A DNA stretch of 64,000 nucleotides from SIG424 sp045546695. GTDB lineage: Bacteria; Bacillota; Clostridia; UBA1212; UBA1255. Both the position numbers and the translations under genes were made by a program. The notes under the pieces were generated by a model, which worked only from the letters and a program-made list of their open reading frames with translations, ran no database searches and was not told the DNA's origin. The stretch is taken from positions 1 through 64,000 of the forward strand of contig JAZQDE010000008.1 of the NCBI GenBank assembly GCA_045546695.1, read 5' to 3'. Shown in pieces: positions 42,836 through 51,667 of this stretch (position 1 is its first letter; every line of letters begins with the position of its first letter).

Positions 42836-44074
42836 ATGTATACAACAGACATAGTAAGAAAAATTGATCCCGAAGTTGCTGACGCAATGGATCTGGAACT
42901 CGGAAGACAACGCAATAAGATTGAACTCATCGCTTCAGAGAACTTTGTAAGCGAAGCAGTTATGCAGGCTATGGGTAGCCCGCTCACAAACAAATACGCA
43001 GAAGGGTATCCGGGGAAGAGATATTATGGCGGTTGCGAATACGTTGATATCGTTGAAGACCTTGCAAGAGAAAGAGCAAAACAGCTTTTCGGCGCGGAAC
43101 ATGCAAACGTTCAGCCTCACTCAGGTGCACAGGCTAATATGGCAGTATTCTTTGCATGCCTTCAGCCCGGTGACAAAGTTCTCGGTATGAACCTCGCTCA
43201 CGGTGGCCACCTTACTCACGGTAGCCCTGTAAATATGTCAGGTAAATGGTTTGAGATTATTCCATATATGGTACGCGAAGATGATCAGTATATTGATTAT
43301 GAAAACGTAAGACAACTTGCCCTTGAAAATAAGCCAAAGCTTATCATCGCAGGTGCCAGCGCATATCCGAGAACGATTGATTTTGCAAAGTTCAGAGAAA
43401 TCGCTGATGAAGTTGGCGCATATCTCATGGTTGATATGGCTCACATCGCAGGTCTTGTTGCTGCAGGACTCCATCCGAATCCTGTTCTGTATGCTGACTT
43501 TACAACTACAACAACACACAAGACATTAAGAGGTCCAAGAGGCGGACTTATTCTTTGCAAAGAAGAGTATGCAAAGATGATTGACAAAGCCGTATTCCCA
43601 GGAATTCAGGGCGGTCCTTTAATGCACGTTATCGCAGGTAAAGCAGTATCATTCAAAGAAGCTTTATCAGATGATTTCAAAGCATACCAGACTAACATCA
43701 TCAAGAATGCAAAAGCTCTTGCTGAAGGTCTTACAAAAAGAGGCTTCAATCTCGTAAGTGGCGGTACGGACAACCATCTCATTCTTATCGACCTCAGAAA
43801 TATGAACGTAACAGGTAAACAGGCTCAGCTGCTTCTTGATGAAGTTAATATTACATGTAACAAGAATGGCATCCCATACGATCCGGAAAGTCCTTTTGTA
43901 ACAAGCGGTATCAGACTTGGTACACCGGCCGTTACAACAAGAGGCATGGATGAAAAAGCTATGGACAAGATTGCAGAATTCATCTACATGACTATTTCTG
44001 ATTTTGATAATAATAAAGAGGCAGTTATCAAAGGCGTTGCAGATTTACTTGCTGAATATCCTTTATATAACTGA
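42836..44074 (+). CDS. glyA: Serine hydroxymethyltransferase
   Basis: The 412-residue protein matches GlyA from end to end: LIASENFVSEAVMQAMGSPL, YAEGYPGKRYYGGCEYVD, QPHSGAQANMAVF, DMAHIAGLVAAG and TTTTHKTLRGPRGG with the PLP Lys near 229. It converts serine and tetrahydrofolate to glycine and methylene-tetrahydrofolate in the cytoplasm. GGAGG precedes the ATG and a consensus promoter lies upstream. Confidence 0.98.
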   Translation: MYTTDIVRKIDPEVADAMDLELGRQRNKIELIASENFVSEAVMQAMGSPLTNKYAEGYPGKRYYGGCEYVDIVEDLARERAKQLFGAEHANVQPHSGAQANMAVFFACLQPGDKVLGMNLAHGGHLTHGSPVNMSGKWFEIIPYMVREDDQYIDYENVRQLALENKPKLIIAGASAYPRTIDFAKFREIADEVGAYLMVDMAHIAGLVAAGLHPNPVLYADFTTTTTHKTLRGPRGGLILCKEEYAKMIDKAVFPGIQGGPLMHVIAGKAVSFKEALSDDFKAYQTNIIKNAKALAEGLTKRGFNLVSGGTDNHLILIDLRNMNVTGKQAQLLLDEVNITCNKNGIPYDPESPFVTSGIRLGTPAVTTRGMDEKAMDKIAEFIYMTISDFDNNKEAVIKGVADLLAEYPLYN

Positions 44075-44096
44075 TAATTAAACGAAAGAAACAATA

Positions 44097-45398
44097 ATGA
44101 ATAACAGTAAAGAGCCACTGGCATATAGAATGTGCCCCCGCAACTTAGATGAATATGTGGGACAGGAACATATTTTGTCCCAGGGTAAGCTGCTTTATAG
44201 AATGATTAAAGCAGACAGGCTCTCTTCTGTTATTTTTTTTGGACCTCCCGGCACAGGCAAAACATCTTTGGCAAGATTAATTGCAAAAGTAACCAACATG
44301 CCATTTGCAAAACTTAATGCAGTGAGTGCCGGTGTAGGAGATATAAAACAAATTGTTGCCGACACACAGAACTCATTGCTTAATCCGCAGGGCAGAACTC
44401 TTTTATTTATAGACGAAATTCATCGTTTTAACAAACTTCAGCAAGATGCACTTCTTCCTTACGTAGAAGATGGTACAATAGTACTGATAGGAGCTACGAC
44501 AGAGAATCCTTTCTTTGAAGTAAACAAGGCTATTATTTCAAGGTCGACTGTTTTTCAGCTCCATCCGCTTACAGAAGACAACATAAGAACTGTCATTCAC
44601 AACGCACTTACAGATGCTGAAAGGGGATATGGCAATCTTGAAATATCAATAACAGACGATGCAATTGATTTTCTTGCACAATCTTCTTCCGGAGATGCCA
44701 GAGTTGCCCTGAATGCTATTGAACTTGCTGTTTTAACATCAAAATCAATTGACGGCAGTTTTAAAATAGACAGGAATACAATTGAAGATTGTGTTCAGAA
44801 AAAAGCATATAGATTTGATAAAAAAGGCGAATCTCATTATGATATTATCAGTGCGTTTATTAAGTCTATGAGGGGAAGCGATCCCGACGGCGCTGTTTAT
44901 TATCTTGCACGTATGTTAGAAGGCGGGGAAGATATAAACTTCATAGCACGCAGAATTGTGATATGCGCAGCAGAAGACGTTGGCACGGCCAATCCGAACG
45001 CCCTTGTTGTTGCACAGGCCGCATGTGAGGCTGTACGTATGATAGGAATGCCTGAGGCACGCATAATCCTCGCAGAGGCATGCATAATAGTCGCAACAAG
45101 TCCGAAATCAAATGCTTCATATATGGCGATTAACAATGCTATAGCCGACATCAATAACCGTTACACAGGTGAAGTTCCGATGCACCTTCGCAACGCAGAG
45201 ACAAGCGGTATGAAGGATCTTGGATATGGAAACGGATATAAATATGCACACGACTATCCCGGAAACGTTGTTGCACAACAATTTTTACCGGATGAAATAA
45301 AAGACACCGTGTACTACAAGCCATACGGCAATGGTCACGAAAGAAATATAATTGACTACCTTAATTGGAAAAAGAAGAAAGAAGATGGTAATAAATGA
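44097..45398 (+). CDS. rarA: Replication-associated recombination protein A
   Basis: The 433-residue AAA+ ATPase has Walker A FGPPGTGKTSLARL (about 47-60), Walker B LLFIDEIHRFNKLQQD, sensor 1 in GATTENPFFEVN, and the RarA/MgsA/WRNIP1 C-terminal domain (MRGSDPDGAVYYLARMLEGG and ARRIVICAAEDVG). It works at stalled replication forks. Its stop overlaps the start of the cysteine desulfurase by four bases. Confidence 0.96.
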   Translation: MNNSKEPLAYRMCPRNLDEYVGQEHILSQGKLLYRMIKADRLSSVIFFGPPGTGKTSLARLIAKVTNMPFAKLNAVSAGVGDIKQIVADTQNSLLNPQGRTLLFIDEIHRFNKLQQDALLPYVEDGTIVLIGATTENPFFEVNKAIISRSTVFQLHPLTEDNIRTVIHNALTDAERGYGNLEISITDDAIDFLAQSSSGDARVALNAIELAVLTSKSIDGSFKIDRNTIEDCVQKKAYRFDKKGESHYDIISAFIKSMRGSDPDGAVYYLARMLEGGEDINFIARRIVICAAEDVGTANPNALVVAQAACEAVRMIGMPEARIILAEACIIVATSPKSNASYMAINNAIADINNRYTGEVPMHLRNAETSGMKDLGYGNGYKYAHDYPGNVVAQQFLPDEIKDTVYYKPYGNGHERNIIDYLNWKKKKEDGNK

Positions 45399-46567
45399 GT
45401 AAATTTGTATATATGGATCACTCTGCTACGACTGCTCTTTCAAAAGAAGTATTAAGCAGCATGATGCCTTACTTAACAGAAAATTACGGTAATCCTTCCA
45501 GTATTTATTCAATCGGAAGAAAAAACCGCGCAGCTATAGAAGAAGCAAGAAAAACAGTCGCTGATTGTCTTAAATGTAGTGAAAAAGAAGTATTTTTCAC
45601 AGCATCGGGTACAGAAAGTGACAACTGGGCTATAAGAGGCGTTGCAAAAGCACTGTCAATAAAAGGTAAACATATTATCACGTCTGCAATCGAACATCCC
45701 GCAATTCTTGAGACATGTAAAGATATGGAAAAACAAGGATATGAGGTTACGTATCTGCCTGTTGACAAAGACGGTTTAATTAGTTTAGAAGACCTTAAAT
45801 CTGCAATCAGAAAAGACACGGTAATTGTTTCAATAATGACAGCAAACAACGAAATAGGCACAATTCAGCCCGTTTCAGAGATAGGACAGATATGTAAGCA
45901 GGCAGGCGTTTATTTTCACACGGACAGCGTACAGGCTATCGGAAATATGCATATCGACGTAAACAAAATGAACGTTGACCTTATGTCGGTTTCAGGCCAC
46001 AAATTCTATGGTCCAAAGGGTGTCGGCGTGCTCTACATCCGCAAGGGTACAAAGATCAAGCCTTTTGTGACAGGCGGTCACCAGGAGTCAGGCAAGAGAG
46101 CTGCCACAGAAAACGTTGCCGGTATCGTCGGTCTTGCAACTGCAATGAAAATTGCAACTGATAATATTGATATTAATGGTGAAAAGCTACGTGAGTTAAG
46201 AGACTATATGATATCAAGAATCGAAAATGAAATTCCTTACGTAAGACTCAACGGCCACAGAACAAACAGAATGCCGGGACACGTCAATTTTTCATTCCAG
46301 TATATTGAAGGTGAAGCACTTCTTCTTATGCTCGACGCAAATGGAATTGCAGGTTCAAGCGGCTCCGCATGTACGTCAGGATCTCTTGATCCGTCACACG
46401 TTTTACTTGCAATCGGCCTTCCGCACGAGATTGCTCACGGCTCTTTAAGACTGTCTATGGGCACAGAAAATACGAAAGAAGACGTTGACTACGTTGTAGA
46501 TAAATTGAAAATTATTGTACAGAGATTAAGAGATATGTCTCCTCTTTACGATGCAATCAACAAATAA
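45395..46567 (+). CDS. nifS: Cysteine desulfurase (NifS/IscS type)
   Basis: The 390-residue PLP enzyme has MDHSATTALSKEV, ITSAIEHPAILETCKDME, HTDSVQAIGNMHI, SVSGHKFYGPKG with the PLP Lys near 203, and the catalytic Cys loop SSGSACTSGSLDPSHVL (Cys near 326). It moves sulfur from cysteine to the scaffold protein encoded 18 bases downstream. The ATG overlaps the rarA stop, giving a rarA-nifS-nifU operon. Confidence 0.97.
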   Translation: MSKFVYMDHSATTALSKEVLSSMMPYLTENYGNPSSIYSIGRKNRAAIEEARKTVADCLKCSEKEVFFTASGTESDNWAIRGVAKALSIKGKHIITSAIEHPAILETCKDMEKQGYEVTYLPVDKDGLISLEDLKSAIRKDTVIVSIMTANNEIGTIQPVSEIGQICKQAGVYFHTDSVQAIGNMHIDVNKMNVDLMSVSGHKFYGPKGVGVLYIRKGTKIKPFVTGGHQESGKRAATENVAGIVGLATAMKIATDNIDINGEKLRELRDYMISRIENEIPYVRLNGHRTNRMPGHVNFSFQYIEGEALLLMLDANGIAGSSGSACTSGSLDPSHVLLAIGLPHEIAHGSLRLSMGTENTKEDVDYVVDKLKIIVQRLRDMSPLYDAINK

Positions 46568-46585
46568 GAAAGAGAGGTAATATAT

Positions 46586-47020
46586 ATGTATTCAGATAAA
46601 GTAATGGACCATTTTTCAAATCCGAGAAATGTCGGTGCTATAGAAGATGCTGACGGAGTAGGCGAGGTCGGCAATGCAAAATGTGGCGATATAATGCGTA
46701 TTTACCTTAAGGTAATCGACGACGTTATCGTTGATGTTAAATTCAAGACTTTCGGTTGTGGTGCAGCAATTGCAACAAGCAGTATGGCTACAGAAATGAT
46801 TCTTGGAAAAACAATTGATGAAGCCTTAGAGCTTACAAATAAAGCTGTAGTAGAGGCACTCGACGGACTTCCGCCGGCTAAAATACATTGCAGTGTTCTT
46901 GCTGAAGAAGCTGTAAAGGCTGCTATTATTGATTATAAGAAAAAGAACGGTCTTTACATCGGAGACGAGCTGTCATCAAGCGAATGTGACGGCTGCTGCA
47001 GTTCATGCGGAAAACACTAA
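46586..47020 (+). CDS. nifU: NifU/IscU-type Fe-S scaffold with Cys-rich tail
   Basis: The 144-residue protein has the three ligand Cys of the scaffold: C33 in NAKCGDIM, C58 in TFGCGAAIA and C102 in KIHCSVLAEEA. It builds Fe-S clusters with the upstream desulfurase. The C-terminus ends CDGCCSSCGKH, four extra Cys beyond the core that may bind metal; such tails occur in Clostridia versions. AGAGAGGT precedes the ATG. Confidence 0.96.
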   Translation: MYSDKVMDHFSNPRNVGAIEDADGVGEVGNAKCGDIMRIYLKVIDDVIVDVKFKTFGCGAAIATSSMATEMILGKTIDEALELTNKAVVEALDGLPPAKIHCSVLAEEAVKAAIIDYKKKNGLYIGDELSSSECDGCCSSCGKH

Positions 47021-47028
47021 AATTTTAT

Positions 47029-47057
47029 TTGACGATTTTTTTCACAGATGATATACT
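47029..47057 (+). promoter_or_regulatory. Promoter of the riboswitch-ATPase unit
   Basis: TTGACG (47029-47034), a 17-base spacer and TATACT (47052-47057) lie immediately before the riboswitch aptamer. Confidence 0.8.
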
Positions 47058-47071
47058 GCGAAAGTAGTCAT

Positions 47072-47178
47072 TTTATGAGGGAGTAGTAGGCATATAAGTC
47101 CACGGCGCCTTATATGTTTCAAGTTCAACATCATGGTACCTTAGTACTTGGCTTGGATTAAATTACCAGACTCATGGA
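47072..47178 (+). ncRNA. yybP-ykoY (manganese) riboswitch aptamer
   Basis: The conserved blocks of the yybP-ykoY motif are present in order: GAGGGAGTAG (47077-47086), a P2 hairpin with GGCATATAAG and CTTATATG arms, then TCAACATCATGG, and ACCAGACTC (47165-47173). P1 is TTTATGAG (47072-47079) with CTCATGGA (47171-47178). The P1 3' strand is also the 5' strand of the terminator at 47169-47214, so the two are mutually exclusive. In this class Mn2+ binding stabilises the aptamer and relieves termination. It lies just upstream of a cation P-type ATPase, as expected. Confidence 0.88.
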
Positions 47179-47214
47179 TTTATGCATTAAGTCATACGTC
47201 CATGAGTCTTTTTT
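47169..47214 (+). terminator. Riboswitch expression-platform terminator
   Basis: GACTCATGGA (47169-47178) pairs with TCCATGAGTC (47199-47208), followed by TTTTTT. Its 5' arm overlaps the aptamer P1 3' strand, giving a transcriptional on-switch when the ligand is bound. Confidence 0.88.
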
Positions 47215-47245
47215 ATAAGTAATATTTAAGAAAGGATCCTATGAA

Positions 47246-49900
47246 ATGAAGCATTTTTTAAAGGAAACAGCAGATGTGTTAAAAGAATTTAACACTACGG
47301 AAAACGGATTGACTTCAGAAGAGGCTGCAAAAAGGGAAGAACAGTATGGTAAAAACAAGTTAAGAGAAGCTAAAAAGACTTCACTTATCAAAAGATTTTT
47401 CCAACAGCTTGCAGACCCGATGATCATTATCCTGATTGCTGCTGCAGCTATATCAGCAATTACTGCTACAATTGAAGGCGGCGAAGGTTATGCAGACGTA
47501 ATTATTATTATGATCGTTGTTCTTATCAATGCAATCCTCGGCGTTGTACAGGAGAGCAAAGCAGAAGCTGCTATCGAAGCACTTCAGCAGATGTCGGCAG
47601 CTACCAGCAAGGTTATGAGAAATGGTCATATTGCTATCGTTAAGAGCGAAGATCTTGTTCCGGGCGATATCGTATTATTAGAAGCCGGAGATGCTGTTCC
47701 TGCAGATGGTAGAATTATAGAATCAGCAAGCCTGAAGATAGAAGAAGCTGCTCTTACAGGTGAGAGTGTTCCTGTCAATAAATTTGTTGATACTCTTGAA
47801 GAAGACGGCTCTGGCAAAGAAGTTCCGCTTGGTGACAGAAAGAATATGATTTATATGGGCAGCACCGTTGTTTATGGCCGCGGTAAAGCTGTTATCACTG
47901 AGATCGGTATGGATACAGAAATGGGTAAGATTGCTGATGCTCTTACTCAGGCTGAAGAAGGCAAGACTCCTTTGCAGATCAAGCTTGCTCAGTTGAGTAA
48001 AGTACTGACTTGGATTGTATTGGGTATCTGCTTATTTATTTTCGCATTCAATATTATTAAAGCCGGCGATTTCCATTTCAAGCCAATTCTTGAATCATTT
48101 ATGGTGGCAGTAAGTCTTGCTGTTGCTGCTATTCCCGAAGGACTTGCGACAGTTGTTACAATCGTTCTTTCGATCGGTGTTACGAAAATGTCAAAGCGTA
48201 ATGCCATTATCCGTAAATTGACTGCTGTTGAGACACTTGGTTGTGCGCAGATTATCTGTAGCGATAAGACAGGTACTCTTACACAGAACAAGATGACAGT
48301 AGTTGATCATTTTGGTGATGACGAATCGCTCCTTGCACGTGCTATGGCTCTTTGTAGTGATGCAGAGATTGAGCCTGAAAAGAATGAAGCGACAGGCGAG
48401 CCTACAGAATGTGCACTTGTAAACTATGCTAATTCTTTATCACTTCCAAAAGACAATCTTAAAGCTGAATATCCAAGAGTAGCAGAGCTTCCTTTTGACA
48501 GCATGAGAAAGATGATGTCCACATATCATTCATTCGACGGCAAAGTTATTCAGTATACAAAGGGTGCTCCTGACGAGATTCTCAAGAGATGTACATCATA
48601 TATTGAAAATGGCGTTGTTCATGAAATGACAGAAGACTTCAGAAACAAGATTCTTGCGGCTAACAAAGCAATGGCTGACAAGGCATTGCGCGTTCTGAGC
48701 GCCTCAATGCGTGTTTATAACGCTGTTCCCGAAGAACCTACAACAGAAGCAAATGAATGTGATCTGACATTTATCGGCCTCACAGGTATGATAGATCCTA
48801 TCAGACCTGAAGTTAAAGATGCTATTACAGAATGTAAGGGCGCAGGTATCAGAGCTATTATGATTACAGGCGACCACAGAGATACTGCTATTGCAATTGC
48901 AAAAGAGCTTGGTATCATCGAAGATGCTTCACAGGCTATCACAGGTGCTGAACTTAATGAGATCAGCGACGAAGAGCTTGACAGACGTATTGCTGAGTTC
49001 GGCGTGTATGCAAGAGTACAGCCTGAACATAAGACACGTATTGTAAATGCATGGCGTAAAAATGGTTATATCACTGCCATGACAGGTGATGGTGTAAACG
49101 ACGCTCCAAGTATTAAAAATGCCGACATCGGTATCGGAATGGGTATTACAGGTACAGACGTTACAAAGAACGTTGCAGACATGGTACTTGCTGATGACAA
49201 CTTTGCTACAATCGTTGGCGCTGTAGATGAAGGACGTAGAATATACGACAACATCAGAAAAGCAATCCAGTTCCTGCTTGGCTCAAATATGAGTGAAGTT
49301 CTGAGTGTATTCTTTGCAAGCGTGTTTGGTTTTGTTATCTTAAAACCTGTACACCTTCTTTGGATTAACCTTATCACTGACTGTTTCCCGGCACTTGCTT
49401 TAGGTGTTGAAAAGGGTGAGCCTGATCTCATGCAGAGAAAACCAAGAAATCCTAAAGATGGTATTTTCGCAGGTGGTCTCGGCGTTGACGTAGTATACCA
49501 GGGTCTTTTAGTATCAGTTCTTACCATACTTGCGTTTATGATCGGACATTTCTTTGAAAATGGCGCATTTACTTTAATGAACATTTCTGAAAGCACACAC
49601 GGTATGACAATGGCATTCCTTACAATGAGTATGGCAGAAGTATTCCACAGCTTTAACATGAGAAGCCAGCGTGGCAGTATCTTTAAGCTCAAGTCACAAA
49701 ATAAGATTCTCTGGGCTGCCGGTATCCTCAGCTTACTTCTTACAACAGCCGTTATCGAGATTCCGTTCCTTGCAAACGCTTTCGGTTTTGCCGTTATCGG
49801 TTGGGAAGAGTATGCAATCGCTTTAGGTCTTGCAATTGCTGTAATTCCGATTGTTGAGATTGTTAAATTCTTCCAGAGACTTGTTAAAAAGAACAAATAA
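47246..49900 (+). CDS. P-type cation ATPase, calcium-pump-like (possible Mn2+ exporter)
   Basis: The 884-residue protein is a type IIA-like P-type ATPase. It has the N-terminal cation ATPase domain, the TGES loop (AALTGESVPVNKF), the ion-site helix AAIPEGLATVV (near 298), the phosphorylation motif SDKTGTLTQNK (D340), KGAPDEIL, and MTGDGVNDAPS. SERCA-like pumps have these features. Because a Mn2+-type riboswitch controls it, Mn2+ export may be a main role, as for known riboswitch-linked pumps; Ca2+ transport remains possible. It resides in the cytoplasmic membrane with about ten helices. AAGGA lies before the ATG, and a terminator follows. Confidence 0.94.
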   Translation: MKHFLKETADVLKEFNTTENGLTSEEAAKREEQYGKNKLREAKKTSLIKRFFQQLADPMIIILIAAAAISAITATIEGGEGYADVIIIMIVVLINAILGVVQESKAEAAIEALQQMSAATSKVMRNGHIAIVKSEDLVPGDIVLLEAGDAVPADGRIIESASLKIEEAALTGESVPVNKFVDTLEEDGSGKEVPLGDRKNMIYMGSTVVYGRGKAVITEIGMDTEMGKIADALTQAEEGKTPLQIKLAQLSKVLTWIVLGICLFIFAFNIIKAGDFHFKPILESFMVAVSLAVAAIPEGLATVVTIVLSIGVTKMSKRNAIIRKLTAVETLGCAQIICSDKTGTLTQNKMTVVDHFGDDESLLARAMALCSDAEIEPEKNEATGEPTECALVNYANSLSLPKDNLKAEYPRVAELPFDSMRKMMSTYHSFDGKVIQYTKGAPDEILKRCTSYIENGVVHEMTEDFRNKILAANKAMADKALRVLSASMRVYNAVPEEPTTEANECDLTFIGLTGMIDPIRPEVKDAITECKGAGIRAIMITGDHRDTAIAIAKELGIIEDASQAITGAELNEISDEELDRRIAEFGVYARVQPEHKTRIVNAWRKNGYITAMTGDGVNDAPSIKNADIGIGMGITGTDVTKNVADMVLADDNFATIVGAVDEGRRIYDNIRKAIQFLLGSNMSEVLSVFFASVFGFVILKPVHLLWINLITDCFPALALGVEKGEPDLMQRKPRNPKDGIFAGGLGVDVVYQGLLVSVLTILAFMIGHFFENGAFTLMNISESTHGMTMAFLTMSMAEVFHSFNMRSQRGSIFKLKSQNKILWAAGILSLLLTTAVIEIPFLANAFGFAVIGWEEYAIALGLAIAVIPIVEIVKFFQRLVKKNK

Positions 49901-49923
49901 TTTAATGGTCTATTAAATAAATA

Positions 49924-49957
49924 AATCAGTCCTGATCATACAGGGCTGATTTTTTTA
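49924..49957 (+). terminator. Rho-independent terminator of the ATPase gene
   Basis: AATCAGTCCTG (49924-49934) pairs with CAGGGCTGATT (49941-49951) in an 11-bp stem, followed by TTTTTT. Confidence 0.9.
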
Positions 49958-49974
49958 TATAGCAAGACAAATAA

Positions 49975-50766
49975 TTATATCTTATATCCAACAGGCTTTC
50001 TCTTTTTATAATAATAAAGCTCTGAAAAACCACATTTCTTGATTGCCTGAACGTGTTCAGTAAAAAGCTGACCGATTCGGTCTGTAGAATGTGCATCAGA
50101 TCCGATTGTAAGGAGTTTTCCGCCTAATTCCTTATATCGTTTCAAAATATTAAAATCAAACGGAACTTTTCTATATGTACCCGTATTGATTTCAAGTGCA
50201 ATATCTTTCTTTATAATAAACTTCAATATTTCATCAAAATACTCGGAAAACTCATTATAATAGAATTTAGGGTCCTCGAAAGGGGAGTAGCGTATCAGAT
50301 AATCAATATGTCCGATACAATCGTAATCAGAATACAAGTTAATGTTTTTAATAATTTCCTCAAGATACTCTGAATAACTATCTTGTTTAACAGAATCCGG
50401 TGAAAAGTAATTGTAATAATAAGGATCTTTTCTGTTAATCAAATGAGTCGATCCAATCTTATAATCAAAATCAAAACCGGAAGTTCTCTTAATAGTTTCA
50501 TCAACAACATGAGGCTGCAGGCCGACTTCAACAGCTTTTATAATATCAAGCTTGTCTCCAAATTTTTCAATAATATTATCAATCGTAGTAAAATACTCAT
50601 TGAAGTCATAAAAGAAATCATCAGGATAATTAACGTAGTCGACGTCAAGATGATCTGTAAAAGCAATACCTGTTAAATTTTTATCAATTGCAACTAAGCA
50701 AGCCCGGTCCATAGACATCTGGCTGTCTGTAGAAAAATCAGAATGAGTGTGCATATCGTAAAACAT
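49975..50766 (-). CDS. PHP-domain phosphatase, histidinol-phosphatase-like
   Basis: The 263-residue protein has the PHP metal motifs: MHTHSDFS at the N-terminus, GIAFTDHLD, VEVGLQPH, CIGHIDYLIRY, EINTG and IGSDAHSTDRIG. The pattern and length fit HisK/HisJ-type histidinol phosphatases of Firmicutes, but no other his gene is present here, so another phosphate ester is possible. AGAGGTTTTTTT precedes the ATG on the minus strand. It converges on the ATPase gene. Confidence 0.88.
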   Translation of the reverse strand: MFYDMHTHSDFSTDSQMSMDRACLVAIDKNLTGIAFTDHLDVDYVNYPDDFFYDFNEYFTTIDNIIEKFGDKLDIIKAVEVGLQPHVVDETIKRTSGFDFDYKIGSTHLINRKDPYYYNYFSPDSVKQDSYSEYLEEIIKNINLYSDYDCIGHIDYLIRYSPFEDPKFYYNEFSEYFDEILKFIIKKDIALEINTGTYRKVPFDFNILKRYKELGGKLLTIGSDAHSTDRIGQLFTEHVQAIKKCGFSELYYYKKRKPVGYKI

Positions 50767-50809
50767 AAAAAAACCTCTGTAGGAAATTACCGATAAATAT
50801 TACAATAAT

Positions 50810-50839
50810 TTGACAGGGGATTCAAGTATATGTTATATT
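50810..50839 (+). promoter_or_regulatory. Strong promoter-like sequence facing right
   Basis: TTGACA (50810-50815), an 18-base spacer and TATATT (50834-50839) sit in a gap between minus-strand genes. They point away from the PHP gene, with no plus-strand gene downstream before 52092, so they may drive a small RNA. Confidence 0.55.
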
Positions 50840-50938
50840 AAACCTGTTATGCAATTGCGCAAAATAATAATTTTGTATAATTAGAGTACAGGTTTAAGCA
50901 TGCTTTTGGAGGTATTATATCAAATATGTCCTTTTTTG
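50838..50938 (+). ncRNA. Candidate structured small RNA
   Basis: After the promoter at 50810-50839, TTAAACCTGT (50838-50847) pairs perfectly with ACAGGTTTAA (50888-50897), enclosing a CAAAAT-AATA-ATTTTG hairpin. GGAGGTATT (about 50909-50917) and AATATGTCC then form an imperfect stem, followed by TTTTTT, a plausible terminator. The result would be a transcript of about 95 bases, antisense-oriented to the downstream small-protein operon. Alternatively the symmetrical stem may act on the minus strand as a leader of the PHP gene. No known RNA family is recognised. Confidence 0.4.
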
Positions 50939-50958
50939 CGCCATTACATTATAATCTA

Positions 50959-51282
50959 TTATAATAATAGATATACCAGTGCCAACATAATTAAATCAAT
51001 ATCTTTAGATTCTTTCTTATCAGAATTATTAGAATCTTTTGTATTTCTTTCAATCATAAATATAATTATTAATCCAATCAGAATTATGTCATCAAGCTCA
51101 ATATTTATATTGAAATTTCTATTTAATACATTTTTTAATTTCTGCAGTACATTATTCGTGTTATCTTCTTTTTTTCGTGAAAAACTTTCTTTTTTATTTT
51201 TCTCCAATGAACGTACACTCATTGGAGAAATTTCTGTTGGATATGAAAAATTGTATTTTTTTACAATTCGGCGTCTTTTCAT
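50959..51282 (-). CDS. Unknown basic protein with hydrophobic tail
   Basis: The 107-residue protein starts MKRRRIVKKYNFSY and is Lys/Arg/Asn-rich. It has two hydrophobic stretches, DDIILIGLIIIFMI (about 63-77) and DIDLIMLALVYLLL at the very C-terminus. Similar small proteins with D-rich, Leu-rich tails are common near sporulation or unknown loci in Clostridia. The start overlaps the upstream gene by four bases. Function is unknown. Confidence 0.65.
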   Translation of the reverse strand: MKRRRIVKKYNFSYPTEISPMSVRSLEKNKKESFSRKKEDNTNNVLQKLKNVLNRNFNINIELDDIILIGLIIIFMIERNTKDSNNSDKKESKDIDLIMLALVYLLL

Positions 51283-51653
51283 TTAATTTCTACCATCTTA
51301 GCCAGAGTCAGCATCGTTACACAGTTTTTTATTTTGCTTTTTCTTTTGTCATTTAAAAACGGGCTTAGCGCATATAACAATTTAATCTTATCGTCATTTT
51401 TAGCGAGCATTGTTGATTGTCTGTATTTATTCAGTAATTCAATTATTTTACTGATATCAATATCACCGGGCAGATCATTCTGATCATTACTTGTGTTTAC
51501 GTTTTGTTCACAATTTATTTTGTCTAATTGTGAATTGTTATTACCAAGATTATTCAGAACGGAATTAACTATTTCATCCATATTATCCGGCAGCTCATTT
51601 AGTCCGAACAATGAGCCTATTTCCTTAATTTTATTATTAAGCTCAGCGTCCAT
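51279..51653 (-). CDS. Unknown small helical protein
   Basis: The 124-residue protein has an acidic/Asn-rich N-terminal half (EIVNSVLNNLGNNNS) and a C-terminal block reading KLLYALSPFLNDKRKSKIKN, then CVTMLTLAKMVEIK. That block recurs in small uncharacterised Clostridia proteins. It lies between two other small genes, 14 bases after the upstream one and overlapping the downstream one, so the three form an operon. No signal peptide is seen. Function is unknown. Confidence 0.7.
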   Translation of the reverse strand: MDAELNNKIKEIGSLFGLNELPDNMDEIVNSVLNNLGNNNSQLDKINCEQNVNTSNDQNDLPGDIDISKIIELLNKYRQSTMLAKNDDKIKLLYALSPFLNDKRKSKIKNCVTMLTLAKMVEIK

Positions 51654-51667
51654 ATAAATTCCTCCAA

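Noticed and set aside
49066..49896. Long minus-strand open frame inside the P-type ATPase gene
   Set aside because: It is a shadow of a highly conserved coding region with low-complexity translation and no start signal.
50900..51286. Plus-strand open frame of 128 residues over the small-protein operon
   Set aside because: It is antisense to three coupled genes with good ribosome sites, and its translation is hydrophobic low complexity.
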